Source of the DNA: BM003 sp963783695
GTDB taxonomy: Bacteria > Pseudomonadota > Gammaproteobacteria > Steroidobacterales > BM003
Length of the DNA: 64,000 nt
Direction of reading: 5' to 3'
NCBI GenBank assembly: GCA_963783695.1
Contig: CAWAOM010000001.1
Coordinates: 930,001 to 994,000, forward strand
Positions 42,415 through 51,832 of the stretch are shown here, one piece after another. Each line of letters begins with the position of its first letter. Positions within the stretch are counted from its first letter, which is position 1. The position numbers were made by a program, and so were the translations under genes. Under the pieces are notes generated by a model that was not told the DNA's origin, searched no databases, and was given only the letters and a program-made list of their open reading frames with translations.

Positions 42415-43863
42415 ATGGCAACGCAATCCAATGACGTTGAGGCGCTCGTAGGCAAAGCCTACAGCGCCGGCTTCTACACCGAAATTGCAACCGATACGGT
42501 TGCGCCCGGTCTCGACGAATCGGTGATTAAACACATTTCGCAAAAAAAGAAGGAACCGCAGTTTTTGCTGGACTGGCGCCTGAAGGCCTTTGAGCACTGG
42601 CAAGGCATGCAGGAACCGCGCTGGGCCCATGTCCATCATGCCCCCATCGACTACCAGTCCATTTCGTACTATTCAGCCCCGAAGAGCAAAGCGGATGCTC
42701 CGAAGAGCCTCGATGAAGTGGATCCGAAGCTGCTCGAAACTTATGACAAGCTCGGCATACCGCTGCACGAACGGGCCCGACTCGCCGGAGTCGCGGTGGA
42801 TGCGGTTTTCGACAGTGTGTCTGTTGCCACCACCTTCAAAGACAAGCTGGCCGATGCCGGCGTGGTCTTCTGCTCATTCTCCGAGGCGGTACAGGAACAC
42901 CCGGAACTGATCGAGCGCTATCTCGGTACCGTCGTGCCCTATACCGATAATTTTTTTGCGACGCTGAATTCGGCGGTATTCACCGACGGGTCTTTCGTCT
43001 ACATCCCGCCAGGCGTGCGTTGCCCGCTGGAACTGTCCACCTATTTCAGGATCAACGCGGCCAACACCGGCCAGTTCGAACGCACGCTGATCGTAGCCGC
43101 CGAAGATAGCCATGTGTCGTATCTCGAGGGCTGTACCGCACCGATGCGAGATGAAAACCAACTCCATGCAGCGGTCGTGGAACTGGTCGCGATGGAAAAC
43201 GCCGAGATCAAGTACTCGACTGTGCAGAACTGGTATCCGGGCGACGAGGAAGGCCGCGGCGGCATTTACAACTTCGTCACCAAGCGCGGCGAGTGCCGCG
43301 GCAACCATTCGAAGATTTCCTGGACCCAGGTCGAGACCGGATCAGCGATTACGTGGAAATACCCCAGTTGCGTTTTGAAAGGCGACAACTCTGTCGGTGA
43401 ATTCTATTCGGTGGCGGTTACCAACAATTACCAGCAGGCCGACACCGGGACCAAAATGATTCATGTCGGAAAAAACACCAGCAGCACGATCGTCTCCAAG
43501 GGGATCTCCGCCGGTAAAGCGCAAAATGCTTATCGCGGCCTGGTCCGGATCCTGCCTGGTGCCAGTGGCGCACGTAACTATACGCAGTGCGATTCGCTGT
43601 TGATGGGCAAGGAATGCGGCGCACATACTTTTCCATATGTCGAGGTCCGGAACCCAAGCGCGATCGTCGAGCACGAGGCGACGACATCAAAAATCGGTGA
43701 GGACCAGTTGTTCTATTGCCTGCAGCGAGGGCTGTCCGAGGAAGACGCGGTCAACATGATCGTCAACGGCTTCTGCAAAGAGGTCTTCAAGGAATTGCCA
43801 ATGGAATTCGCCGTCGAGGCCCAGAACCTGCTTAACGTCAGTCTTGAGGGCGCCGTCGGCTGA
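42415..43863 (+). CDS. sufB: Fe-S cluster assembly protein SufB
   Basis: 482 residues, normal length. Beta-helix core of SufB/D family with VRCPLELSTYFRINAANTGQ, SVAVTNNYQQADTGTKMIHV and ARNYTQCDSLLMGKECGAHT, including the catalytic-region Cys. Forms SufBC2D, where clusters are assembled from SufS-derived sulfur. 22 bases after the Rrf2 gene. Confidence 0.97.
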   Translation: MATQSNDVEALVGKAYSAGFYTEIATDTVAPGLDESVIKHISQKKKEPQFLLDWRLKAFEHWQGMQEPRWAHVHHAPIDYQSISYYSAPKSKADAPKSLDEVDPKLLETYDKLGIPLHERARLAGVAVDAVFDSVSVATTFKDKLADAGVVFCSFSEAVQEHPELIERYLGTVVPYTDNFFATLNSAVFTDGSFVYIPPGVRCPLELSTYFRINAANTGQFERTLIVAAEDSHVSYLEGCTAPMRDENQLHAAVVELVAMENAEIKYSTVQNWYPGDEEGRGGIYNFVTKRGECRGNHSKISWTQVETGSAITWKYPSCVLKGDNSVGEFYSVAVTNNYQQADTGTKMIHVGKNTSSTIVSKGISAGKAQNAYRGLVRILPGASGARNYTQCDSLLMGKECGAHTFPYVEVRNPSAIVEHEATTSKIGEDQLFYCLQRGLSEEDAVNMIVNGFCKEVFKELPMEFAVEAQNLLNVSLEGAVG

Positions 43864-43889
43864 TCGCCGCACTGCCCCGGAGTCACATC

Positions 43890-44642
43890 ATGCTCAAAAT
43901 AGAAAATCTCCATGCCAGCGTAGACGGCAACAAAATACTACGCGGCCTCAATCTTGAAGTCGGTGCCGGCGAGGTCCACGCCATTATGGGTCCGAATGGC
44001 TCAGGCAAGAGTACGCTTGTGCAGGTACTGGCGGGTCGCGACGACTACGAGGTAACGGCGGGCAGCGTTGATTACTGCGGACACCCGTTGCTCGACATGG
44101 CGCCCGAGGAGCGCGCCCGCGAAGGCGTCTTCCTCGGATTTCAGTATCCGGTCGAGATACCCGGGGTGAATAATGTTTACTTGCTGAAAGCCGCCCTCAA
44201 TGCCATTCGCAAGCATCGTGGCGAGAGCGAACTCGACGCGGTGGAGTTCCTGTCCCTGGTCCGCGACAAAATGAAACTGATGCAAATGGACGACAGCTTT
44301 CTCAAGCGCGGAGTGAACGAGGGTTTCTCCGGCGGCGAAAAGAAGCGCAACGAGATATTCCAGATGGCGGTACTGGAACCTCGTCTTGCCTTGCTCGACG
44401 AAACAGATTCGGGTCTCGACATCGATGCCCTTAAAGTTGTCGCGAAAGGGGTCGAGAGCCAGCGTCATCCGGAGCGGGCCATTGTGCTGGTGACCCATTA
44501 CCAGAGATTGCTGGATTACATATCTCCGGACCACGTTCACGTACTGTCTGGCGGCAGGATAGTTCGCTCCGGTGACAAATCGCTTGCGCTGGAACTCGAA
44601 CGACGAGGCTATGACTGGGTCAAGGCGGAAGCGGCTGCATGA
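43890..44642 (+). CDS. sufC: SufBCD ATPase SufC
   Basis: 250 residues. Walker A GPNGSGKSTLVQVLAG, signature FSGGEKKRNEIFQMAVLEPR, Walker B LALLDETDSGLDIDALKVV. The ATPase of the SufBCD scaffold. Overlaps sufD by four bases (ATGA). Confidence 0.97.
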   Translation: MLKIENLHASVDGNKILRGLNLEVGAGEVHAIMGPNGSGKSTLVQVLAGRDDYEVTAGSVDYCGHPLLDMAPEERAREGVFLGFQYPVEIPGVNNVYLLKAALNAIRKHRGESELDAVEFLSLVRDKMKLMQMDDSFLKRGVNEGFSGGEKKRNEIFQMAVLEPRLALLDETDSGLDIDALKVVAKGVESQRHPERAIVLVTHYQRLLDYISPDHVHVLSGGRIVRSGDKSLALELERRGYDWVKAEAAA

Positions 44643-45964
44643 GCACTACGGCACAGGCGCTCGACGCTTATCAAACTGCATTTGAGCAACGGACCCGGGA
44701 TAGCGTCGATGCTGCTGCACTCGCGCAGCAGCGGGCAAAGGCATGGTCGACGTTTGCGGCATCGGGGTTTCCGAGTACCCGTGATGAGGACTGGAAATAC
44801 ACCAATCTGCGGCGTTTGTTGCGCAGGAAGTTCACTGCCCCGGCGGCCACGCCAGCCGAGATTGAAGCGGTACAACTCGACGGACAAATTATCGTCGTGC
44901 CGGACGCCAGCCGGCTGGTGTTCGTCGACGGCGTATTTGCGCCACGACTTTCCACTGAATCACCTGGCTGTGCGGTTTCGCTGGCGACGATTCTGCGGAA
45001 TCGCGACCACGCCTCCCAGGCTGTTTTCGACCGGGTTATCGATATTGATCAGCATCGCTTCGGCGCACTCAATACAGCGATGTTTACAGACGGCGCACTG
45101 GTCACTGTTCCCCCCGGTCAGCGCGAACTCACCGCGGTCTACCTGGTATTCGTTTCCACCGGAAACGGCGCAAGCCTGGCGATTCACCCGCGCATCCAGG
45201 TCACAGTCGGCGCCGGCTCCAACCTGCGACTGGTCGAGCACCATATCAGTCTCGATGCGGCTGACAATTTCGTCAACACGATCTGTGAGATCAGCCTGGA
45301 GAATGGAGCGCGTGCCGAGCACATCAGGCTGCAGGATGAGGCGGAGAAAGGCTTCAGTATCGCGGGCATGCATGTTCGTCAGGCACGCGACAGCGAATTC
45401 GTCAGCCACAATTATTGCCTCGGTGGTACCCTGACCCGCAACGATGTGACGGTATTGCTCGAGGAGCCCGGAGCCAGTTGCACGCTCAACGGGCTTTTCA
45501 TGGCCGGAGCCAGTCAGCATGTCGACAACCATGTTCGCGTTGACCATCTCGCCATGCACACGCGCAGCGAACAGAATTACCGCGGCGTTGCCGACGGCCG
45601 CGCCCGCGGTGTCTACAACGGCAAGGTGATCGTTCATGTCGGCGCAGACAAGACCGACGCGGTGCAGAGCAGCAAGAACCTGCTGCTTTCCGATGCCGCT
45701 GAGATCGACACCAAACCCGAGCTCGAGATTTACGCCGATGACGTGAAGTGCCGCCACGGGGCCACGGTGGGCCAACTGGACGCGGACGCATTGTTCTATC
45801 TTCGCAGCCGCGGTATTGACCTCGAAACGTCGCGCGCGCTTCTGACTTACGCCTTTGCCGAAGATATCGTGGCAAAGGTCGGCGTCAGCGCAATTCGCGA
45901 GCGACTCGACACGCGGATACTCGGCCGCCTGCCGGCCCAGGACATCATTCGGGAGTTTGTATGA
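44639..45964 (+). CDS. sufD: Fe-S cluster assembly protein SufD
   Basis: 441 residues. N-terminal helical part (FPSTRDEDWKYTNLRRLLRR) and beta-helix core (HNYCLGGTLTRNDVTVLLEE, VHVGADKTDAVQSSKNLLLS, ADDVKCRHGATVGQLDADAL with the conserved Cys and His). Pairs with SufB. Overlaps sufC and sufS by four bases each. Confidence 0.96.
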   Translation: MSTTAQALDAYQTAFEQRTRDSVDAAALAQQRAKAWSTFAASGFPSTRDEDWKYTNLRRLLRRKFTAPAATPAEIEAVQLDGQIIVVPDASRLVFVDGVFAPRLSTESPGCAVSLATILRNRDHASQAVFDRVIDIDQHRFGALNTAMFTDGALVTVPPGQRELTAVYLVFVSTGNGASLAIHPRIQVTVGAGSNLRLVEHHISLDAADNFVNTICEISLENGARAEHIRLQDEAEKGFSIAGMHVRQARDSEFVSHNYCLGGTLTRNDVTVLLEEPGASCTLNGLFMAGASQHVDNHVRVDHLAMHTRSEQNYRGVADGRARGVYNGKVIVHVGADKTDAVQSSKNLLLSDAAEIDTKPELEIYADDVKCRHGATVGQLDADALFYLRSRGIDLETSRALLTYAFAEDIVAKVGVSAIRERLDTRILGRLPAQDIIREFV

Positions 45965-47223
45965 ACGCAGCGTCGCAGGATACTCTCCGTGCCCCGACCG
46001 AACCGGACCTTGACGTCGCGGCGATACGCCGTGATTTCCCAATTTTACACCAGGAAGTCAACGGCCATCCGCTTGCCTATCTCGACAATGCCGCTTCGTC
46101 GCAACGGCCGCAAAGTGTCATTGATGCCGTTAAACGCTACGAAGAGAACGATCACGCCAATGTACATCGGGGGGTGCATACGCTGAGTCAACGCGCCACC
46201 GACGCCTATGAGGGCGCGCGCGAGAAAATCAGGGCGTTCATCAACGCCGAATCGTGCCAGGAAATCGTCTACGTTCGCGGCACCACGGAAGCGATCAACC
46301 TGGTGGCGCAAAGTTTTGGCCGCAATCGTTTCCAGGCGGGTGACGAAATTGTTATCAGCACGATGGAACACCACTCCAATATCGTGCCCTGGCAGTTACT
46401 TGCCGAGCAGACCGGCGTGCGGCTGAAAGTGATACCGATCAACGAGCGTGGCGAACTTGAGCTGGACGCGATAGACGACTTGCTTGGCGAGCGCACGCGT
46501 TTGCTGTCGGTCGTCTATATCTCTAATGCGCTGGGAACAATCAATCCGGTCAGGACACTGATCGACAAAGCGCATGCCCGGGGCATACCGGTCATGCTCG
46601 ATGCAGCCCAGGCGGCTCCGCACACCCGGATTGACGTGCAGGCACTGGACTGCGATTTTTTGGCTTTGAGCGGTCACAAAATGTATGGCCCGACCGGAAT
46701 CGGCGTGCTTTACGGCAAGCGATCATTACTTGAATCGATGCCGCCCTACCAGGGCGGAGGCGAGATGATTCTGGCGGTTAATTTCGAACGCAGCGTGTAC
46801 AACGAGCTGCCGTACAAATTCGAGGCTGGTACACCCAACATCAGTGGAGCCATCGGGCTGGGCGCGGCGGTCGACTATCTCGAGGACATCGGACTGGAGC
46901 GCATCTCGAACTACGAACACGGTTTGCTGACCTATGCGACGGCAAAACTCGAAGCGATGGCCGAGTTGAAAATAATCGGCACCGCGCGCGAGAAGGCCAG
47001 CGTCATTTCGTTTACCGTCGACGGCGTTCATCCGCACGATCTCGGCACCATTGTCGACAGCGAGGGGGTCGCAATAAGAACCGGCCATCACTGCGCAATG
47101 CCGGTGATGGAGTACTTCGGCCTGCCAGCCACTGCGCGCGCCTCATTTGCGTTCTACAACACCAGGGCTGAAATCGATGCGCTGGCAACTGCGTTGCAGA
47201 CGGCGCTCGGGGTACTTCGCTGA
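45961..47223 (+). CDS. sufS: Cysteine desulfurase SufS
   Basis: 420 residues. PLP Lys in LALSGHKMYGPTGIGVLYGK, active-site Cys in IRTGHHCAMPVMEYFG, and QRATDAYEGAREKIRAFINA. Takes sulfur from cysteine for SufBCD, here handed to SufU. Confidence 0.96.
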   Translation: MNAASQDTLRAPTEPDLDVAAIRRDFPILHQEVNGHPLAYLDNAASSQRPQSVIDAVKRYEENDHANVHRGVHTLSQRATDAYEGAREKIRAFINAESCQEIVYVRGTTEAINLVAQSFGRNRFQAGDEIVISTMEHHSNIVPWQLLAEQTGVRLKVIPINERGELELDAIDDLLGERTRLLSVVYISNALGTINPVRTLIDKAHARGIPVMLDAAQAAPHTRIDVQALDCDFLALSGHKMYGPTGIGVLYGKRSLLESMPPYQGGGEMILAVNFERSVYNELPYKFEAGTPNISGAIGLGAAVDYLEDIGLERISNYEHGLLTYATAKLEAMAELKIIGTAREKASVISFTVDGVHPHDLGTIVDSEGVAIRTGHHCAMPVMEYFGLPATARASFAFYNTRAEIDALATALQTALGVLR

Positions 47224-47669
47224 TGGATCTCCGCGAGCTCTACCAGGACATTATCGTTGATCATAATCGCAGCCCGCGAAATTTCCGTGTCCCCGAGCAC
47301 TTCGACCGAATGGCGGATGGCTTCAACCCGCTGTGCGGAGACAAGCTGCATGTCTACCTGACCCTCGATGGAAATCGCATCAGCGATATCAGCTTTCAGG
47401 GATCAGGGTGCGCGATATCGGTCGCCTCCGCGTCACTGATGACCGAGGCGGTGAAGGGGCTTGACGAAACGGAAGCGCGAGTCTTGTTTGGCGAGGTACA
47501 CAAGGCGCTCACCGGCGACGAGAATTCGCTGGATCTCGACAAGCTCGGCAAACTTGCGGCGATTGCCGGGGTGCGTGCCTTTCCCTCGAGGGTAAAATGC
47601 GCCAGCCTCTGCTGGCATACCCTGACGGCTGCGCTTGACCAGAAAGACGCAGCGGCATCAACGGAGTAA
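47223..47669 (+). CDS. sufU: SufU-type scaffold/sulfur carrier
   Basis: 148 residues. Metal-binding motifs NPLCGDKLHVYLTLDGNRIS, FQGSGCAISVASASLMTE and RVKCASLCWHTLTAALDQ. The insertion between the second and third motifs (NSLDLDKLGKLAAIAGVR) is the feature that separates SufU from IscU. One-base overlap with sufS. Confidence 0.92.
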   Translation: MDLRELYQDIIVDHNRSPRNFRVPEHFDRMADGFNPLCGDKLHVYLTLDGNRISDISFQGSGCAISVASASLMTEAVKGLDETEARVLFGEVHKALTGDENSLDLDKLGKLAAIAGVRAFPSRVKCASLCWHTLTAALDQKDAAASTE

Positions 47670-47672
47670 GCG

Positions 47673-48224
47673 ATGTTCGGTCACGACAACGAACCTGTAA
47701 CGCTGCACCGCGACGTCAATGCCGTGATGATCCCAGCCGGCGTGGAAGTCAAATTGCGCGAAGGCATGTCCGGCTTTATCACCCAGGCACTGGGCGGCAG
47801 CTTCACCGTCTATGTCGAAGGCAACCTGTTCCGGGTCGCGGGCGTCGACGCCGATGCACTCGGCAAGGAACCGGTGCGCCCGCCGGAGTTGCCCCCGGGG
47901 GCTACCGACCAGGACGTCGAGGAGCTTATCTGGCAACAGATGCGCACCTGTTACGATCCTGAAATTCCGGTCAATATTGTCGATCTCGGCCTCATTTACC
48001 GTTGTGAAGTCGGCCGCGGCGAGGACGGTTCACGAGTCGTCGATGTCGATATGACGTTAACGGCGCCGGGCTGCGGCATGGGAGAGATCCTGGTTCAGGA
48101 CGTCAAGGAGAAGATCGAAATAATCCCGACGATCAATTCGGCGCGGGTGGAACTCGTGTTCGACCCGCCTTGGAATCAGTCTATGATGTCCGAGGCCGCG
48201 CAGTTGCAAACTGGTATGATTTAG
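47673..48224 (+). CDS. sufT: SufT (DUF59-type) Fe-S assembly factor
   Basis: 183 residues. N-terminal unique region, then a DUF59/MIP18-type domain (LIWQQMRTCYDPEIPVNIVD, LGLIYRCEVGRG, LTAPGCGMGEILVQDVKEKI with the conserved Cys). SufT is found with suf genes and helps mature Fe-S enzymes. Confidence 0.92.
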   Translation: MFGHDNEPVTLHRDVNAVMIPAGVEVKLREGMSGFITQALGGSFTVYVEGNLFRVAGVDADALGKEPVRPPELPPGATDQDVEELIWQQMRTCYDPEIPVNIVDLGLIYRCEVGRGEDGSRVVDVDMTLTAPGCGMGEILVQDVKEKIEIIPTINSARVELVFDPPWNQSMMSEAAQLQTGMI

Positions 48225-48246
48225 GGCTTCGTCAGCAGGTCAGCAT

Positions 48247-48561
48247 ATGAGTGATTCATGGATTGATGTCGCGCTTGCCTCTGCGGTCACACCCGGCGAA
48301 TACGAAATCGTCGATACGGATGAACAGGTGATCGCTGTGGTAAATGTGGCCGGCGAGTTCTTCGCAATCGAGGACGTGTGCACCCACGATGGCGAAGAAT
48401 TGACAGGTGGCCCTATTGAGGACGACCAGATCGTCTGCCCCCGGCATGGTGCGAAATTTTGCCTCCGCACCGGTGCCGCCCTCACGGCACCCGCGTACGA
48501 GCCTGTGCGTACTTTTCCGGTGCGGGTTCAGGACGGCATGATTCAGGTCAGTGTAGGATAG
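48247..48561 (+). CDS. Rieske-type ferredoxin
   Basis: 104 residues. Rieske motifs EDVCTHDGEELTGG (CxH) and IVCPRHGAKFCLRTGAALTA (CxxH), with the second Cys/His pair intact. Often the last gene of suf operons of this type; probably an electron carrier. Confidence 0.9.
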   Translation: MSDSWIDVALASAVTPGEYEIVDTDEQVIAVVNVAGEFFAIEDVCTHDGEELTGGPIEDDQIVCPRHGAKFCLRTGAALTAPAYEPVRTFPVRVQDGMIQVSVG

Positions 48562-48989
48562 TGCCCGTGCAAAACACTGTCCCCAGACCGCTATCCATGG
48601 CCATTGCGCTGGGCGCGATACTGTCGCTATTGGTATCCGGTTTCGCCCGCGCAGCGCCCGATCCGGCCGTGGCCGAGACAATTGAATATCTGATCGCCAG
48701 CGTGGCGGAATCGGACCTCACGTTCGTACGCAATGGCAAACGCTATGACGGCCCAAAGGCCGCCGAGCACATGCGCAAGAAGTACGACTATTTTGACGAT
48801 GACATCGCCAGTGCCGAAGACTTTATCCGTCTTGCCGCCACCCGCAGCCTGATGTCCGGTAAACCCTACTTCGTGATTCTGACCGATGGGACCCGCACCA
48901 AGACTGCCGACTGGCTCGGTTCGAGGCTGAGTGAGTATCGCATGCATACCGCACAGAAATCGGCGGCCGCGGAGTCCGAGGATGGCTAA
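48561..48989 (+). CDS. DUF5329-family exported protein
   Basis: 142 residues from GTG at 48561 (overlapping the preceding stop). Signal (MAIALGAILSLLVSGFARAA, if the ATG at 48597 is used, or a longer n-region from the GTG). The mature part has SDLTFVRNGKRYDGPKAAEH and YFVILTDGTRTKTADWLGSR. Family of small periplasmic proteins of unknown role. Confidence 0.75.
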   Translation: MPVQNTVPRPLSMAIALGAILSLLVSGFARAAPDPAVAETIEYLIASVAESDLTFVRNGKRYDGPKAAEHMRKKYDYFDDDIASAEDFIRLAATRSLMSGKPYFVILTDGTRTKTADWLGSRLSEYRMHTAQKSAAAESEDG

Positions 48990-49932
48990 ATTTTTGCGTA
49001 ACATTCTCGCCCCTGTGCTCGTTGCGGTTGCCCTCGCGGCGTGTTCCAGCCAGTTGGCGCTGGAACCGGCGCTGGAGCAGCAGAATTCGGTCTCCGTCAG
49101 TGCTCCGGTCAGCAACGGCAGCATTGTCAGAGTCATGACTCTCAATGCAGCCCACTCGCGCGGCACCGGCTTTCATCAGATATTGCAGAATGGCGACACC
49201 GCACGCACAAATCTCTCGACCATCGCCGCGGTGATAGAACGCGAGGCGCCCGACGTACTTGCCTTACAGGAACTGGACGGCCCGTCGTTCTGGAGTGGCA
49301 GTTTCGATCATGCCGAATTCCTGAGTCAGCAAAGCGGATTGCCGTCTTACCTTCGGGCCGAGAATCAGCGCATGGCTGGACTGCGTTACGGCACTGCGCT
49401 GATGTCGCGCTACAACCTCTCTGACGGCGAGGGCTTCTCCTTTCCCGCCCGCGGAGTCTGGCCGGCAAAAGGATTCGTGGTCTCGAAAATCGAGGGTGGC
49501 GACGATTCCAATCGCGCGGTGACAGTCGTGTCGGTCCACCTCGACCCACTGCGTCCGACCATGCGCCACAAGCAACTCCGCCTGCTTGCGCAGCATCTCG
49601 GCGAAAGCAGCGAACCCACTATCGTGATGGGTGATTTCAACTGTGAGTGGGAAGAAGAAACCTGCCTGCAGTGGTTTACCGACACTATGCAATTGCGCGC
49701 ACACGCACCGGACGCGCCCGACCTCGGTACGTTCCGTTTGGGTGACAAACGCCTTGACTGGGTACTGGCATCGCCGCACTTCGGATTCAGCGACTACCGG
49801 GTCCTGGATGACGACCTGTCGGATCATCGTGGCGTGGTCGCAGAACTGCACTGGCTGCCGCATGCGGGTGGGCAGAAGATCGTTGCGGAAGGCGACGAAG
49901 GCCGGCCGGCGGGACCCACTCTGTCACGGTGA
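48982..49932 (+). CDS. Exported endonuclease/exonuclease/phosphatase-family protein
   Basis: 316 residues with lipobox (LVAVALAACSS). Domain signature: VMTLNAAHSRGTG, DVLALQELDG, VVSVHLDPLRPTMRHKQLRL, VMGDFNCEWEE, LDWVLASPHFGFSDYRVLDD, LSDHRGVVAEL, the catalytic Asp/His pairs of the EEP fold. Substrate (DNA, phosphodiester lipid or other) cannot be told. Overlaps the DUF5329 gene by eight bases. Confidence 0.85.
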   Translation: MAKFLRNILAPVLVAVALAACSSQLALEPALEQQNSVSVSAPVSNGSIVRVMTLNAAHSRGTGFHQILQNGDTARTNLSTIAAVIEREAPDVLALQELDGPSFWSGSFDHAEFLSQQSGLPSYLRAENQRMAGLRYGTALMSRYNLSDGEGFSFPARGVWPAKGFVVSKIEGGDDSNRAVTVVSVHLDPLRPTMRHKQLRLLAQHLGESSEPTIVMGDFNCEWEEETCLQWFTDTMQLRAHAPDAPDLGTFRLGDKRLDWVLASPHFGFSDYRVLDDDLSDHRGVVAELHWLPHAGGQKIVAEGDEGRPAGPTLSR

Positions 49933-50441
49933 GCAAGACTCTTACTATTGTCCGCCATGCTAAATCGAGCTGGGACGACCCCGTTCTGGCGGATTTCGAT
50001 CGACCGTTGAATCCGCGCGGTTTACGCGACGCTCCGCTGATGGGGGCGCGGCTTGCGGCGACCGGCATAAGGCCCGACGGGCTGATTTCGAGCCCGGCCA
50101 ATCGCGCCCTTGCCACGGCCAAGATCATCGCGGCGGCACTGGACCTTGATACCCGGATTATCGTTCCCGATGAGCGGCTCTATCTCGCCTCTGCCGGCAC
50201 GATAATGCAGGTCGTGCGGGAACAGGATGATGGGATCTCGAGCCTGATGCTTTTTGGCCATAATCCGGGCATGACTGACTTTGTCCATGAACTTGACGAC
50301 TGCCCGCTGGCCAATCTCCCGACCTGCGCCTGCGTGACTTTCCGCGTGGAGGTTGATAACTGGGCCGCGACGGAGCCCGGCAAAACCCATCTCGAAGTTA
50401 TCGATTATCCAAAAAAACGCGTAACAGAGAACGTCCGCTAG
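49929..50441 (+). CDS. Histidine phosphatase, SixA-like
   Basis: 170 residues from GTG. Catalytic His in IVRHAKSSW, second phosphate-binding His in LFGHNPGMTDF. PNRALATAKIIA region also matches the family. SixA dephosphorylates phosphohistidine proteins; other substrates are possible. Its stop shares the CTAG with the convergent sdaA stop. Confidence 0.85.
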   Translation: MSKTLTIVRHAKSSWDDPVLADFDRPLNPRGLRDAPLMGARLAATGIRPDGLISSPANRALATAKIIAAALDLDTRIIVPDERLYLASAGTIMQVVREQDDGISSLMLFGHNPGMTDFVHELDDCPLANLPTCACVTFRVEVDNWAATEPGKTHLEVIDYPKKRVTENVR

Positions 50442-51808
50442 CACTCCGGCACGTTTACGGCCAGTCCGGCTTTGGAGGTCTCCTTGTAACTGCTGGACAT
50501 ATCGCGACCGGTCTGGCGCATTGTCGCGATAACCTGATCGAGACTGACTACATGGCGACCATCGCCAAACAATGCGAGCCGTGCCGCATTGATGGCCTTT
50601 ACCGCTCCCATCGCATTGCGCTCGATACACGGCACCTGGACGAGACCGGCAATCGGGTCACAGGTCAGCCCCAGATTGTGCTCCATCCCGATCTCCGCGG
50701 CGTTCTCGATTTGTCCGTTGTTGCCTCCCTGGGCCGCGACGAGCCCGCCAGCGGCCATTGAGCAGGCTACTCCGACTTCACCCTGACAACCCATCTCTGC
50801 CCCGGAAATGGAGGCGTTCTCCTTGTACAGGATGGCGATCGCGCCCGCCGTCAAAAGAAACCGCACAACACCGTCCTCGTCTGCGCCAGGGACAAAACGA
50901 AGGTAATAATTGAGCACCGCCGGAATCACACCGGCGGCCCCATTCGTCGGAGCGGTCACAACCCGGCCGCCGGCCGCATTTTCCTCGTTGACGGCAAGGG
51001 CAAATACGTCAACCCAGTCCATCGCATCCGCGGCATGGCCGCTGGCATGCTGTATTCGACGCAGCAGCGCCGGGGCACGCCGCTGAACCTTCAGCGTGCC
51101 GGGAAGAACGCCCTCAGTGCGTAAACCCCTTTCGATACAGTTGCGCATCACACCCCAGATCTGCAGCAAATCGGCGACAATCTGATCACGACTGCGCCAC
51201 GCGGTTTCGTTTTCCAGCATCAGCGCGGCGATACTCAGGCCAGCAGCGTCCGCCTGGCTCAGCAACTCAGCACCGGAATGAAACGGATGGGCGAGGCGGA
51301 CGCTGCCACGGTCATCGATCGCTTCTTCGGACTCATCATCACCACGCGTGATGAAGCCACCGCCAATCGAATAGAACTCGGCCGTCGCCAATTTAGCGCC
51401 CTCGTCATCGAGGGCGGTGAAGCGCATTCCATTGGGATGCAGCGGCAGGACCTGGTCATCCAGAAACAAGAGATCGAGATCCGTATCGATCGCAACGTCG
51501 TGAACACCCCCGAGGCGAAGCATCGCGCGTTGACGAATCCGCCCAATCAGCTCCTCGATTTCTTCCGGCAGCACCGTGTCAGGCAAATTACCCTCGAGCC
51601 CGGCCAACACCGCAACATCGGTGCAATGCCCTCGTCCGGTCAGCGCCAGGGAGCCATAGAGTTGCACCGCAACCCGCGCCACATTCTCAAGCAGACCGTC
51701 ATCAGCCACATCAGCAACGAAATTCTGCGCCGCTCGCATCGGCCCCATGGTGTGCGAGCTCGAAGGACCGATTCCAATCTTGAAGATATCAAATATGCTG
51801 ACTGTCAT
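50438..51808 (-). CDS. sdaA: L-serine dehydratase, single-chain
   Basis: 456 residues. Fe-S ligands in GCQGEVGVACSMAAGG and CDPIAGLVQVPCIERN, plus the N-terminal segment FKIGIGPSSSHTMGPMRAAQ. Deaminates serine to pyruvate. Confidence 0.94.
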   Translation of the reverse strand: MTVSIFDIFKIGIGPSSSHTMGPMRAAQNFVADVADDGLLENVARVAVQLYGSLALTGRGHCTDVAVLAGLEGNLPDTVLPEEIEELIGRIRQRAMLRLGGVHDVAIDTDLDLLFLDDQVLPLHPNGMRFTALDDEGAKLATAEFYSIGGGFITRGDDESEEAIDDRGSVRLAHPFHSGAELLSQADAAGLSIAALMLENETAWRSRDQIVADLLQIWGVMRNCIERGLRTEGVLPGTLKVQRRAPALLRRIQHASGHAADAMDWVDVFALAVNEENAAGGRVVTAPTNGAAGVIPAVLNYYLRFVPGADEDGVVRFLLTAGAIAILYKENASISGAEMGCQGEVGVACSMAAGGLVAAQGGNNGQIENAAEIGMEHNLGLTCDPIAGLVQVPCIERNAMGAVKAINAARLALFGDGRHVVSLDQVIATMRQTGRDMSSSYKETSKAGLAVNVPEC

Positions 51809-51832
51809 GGCTGACCCTGCATCGTCTTCCGC

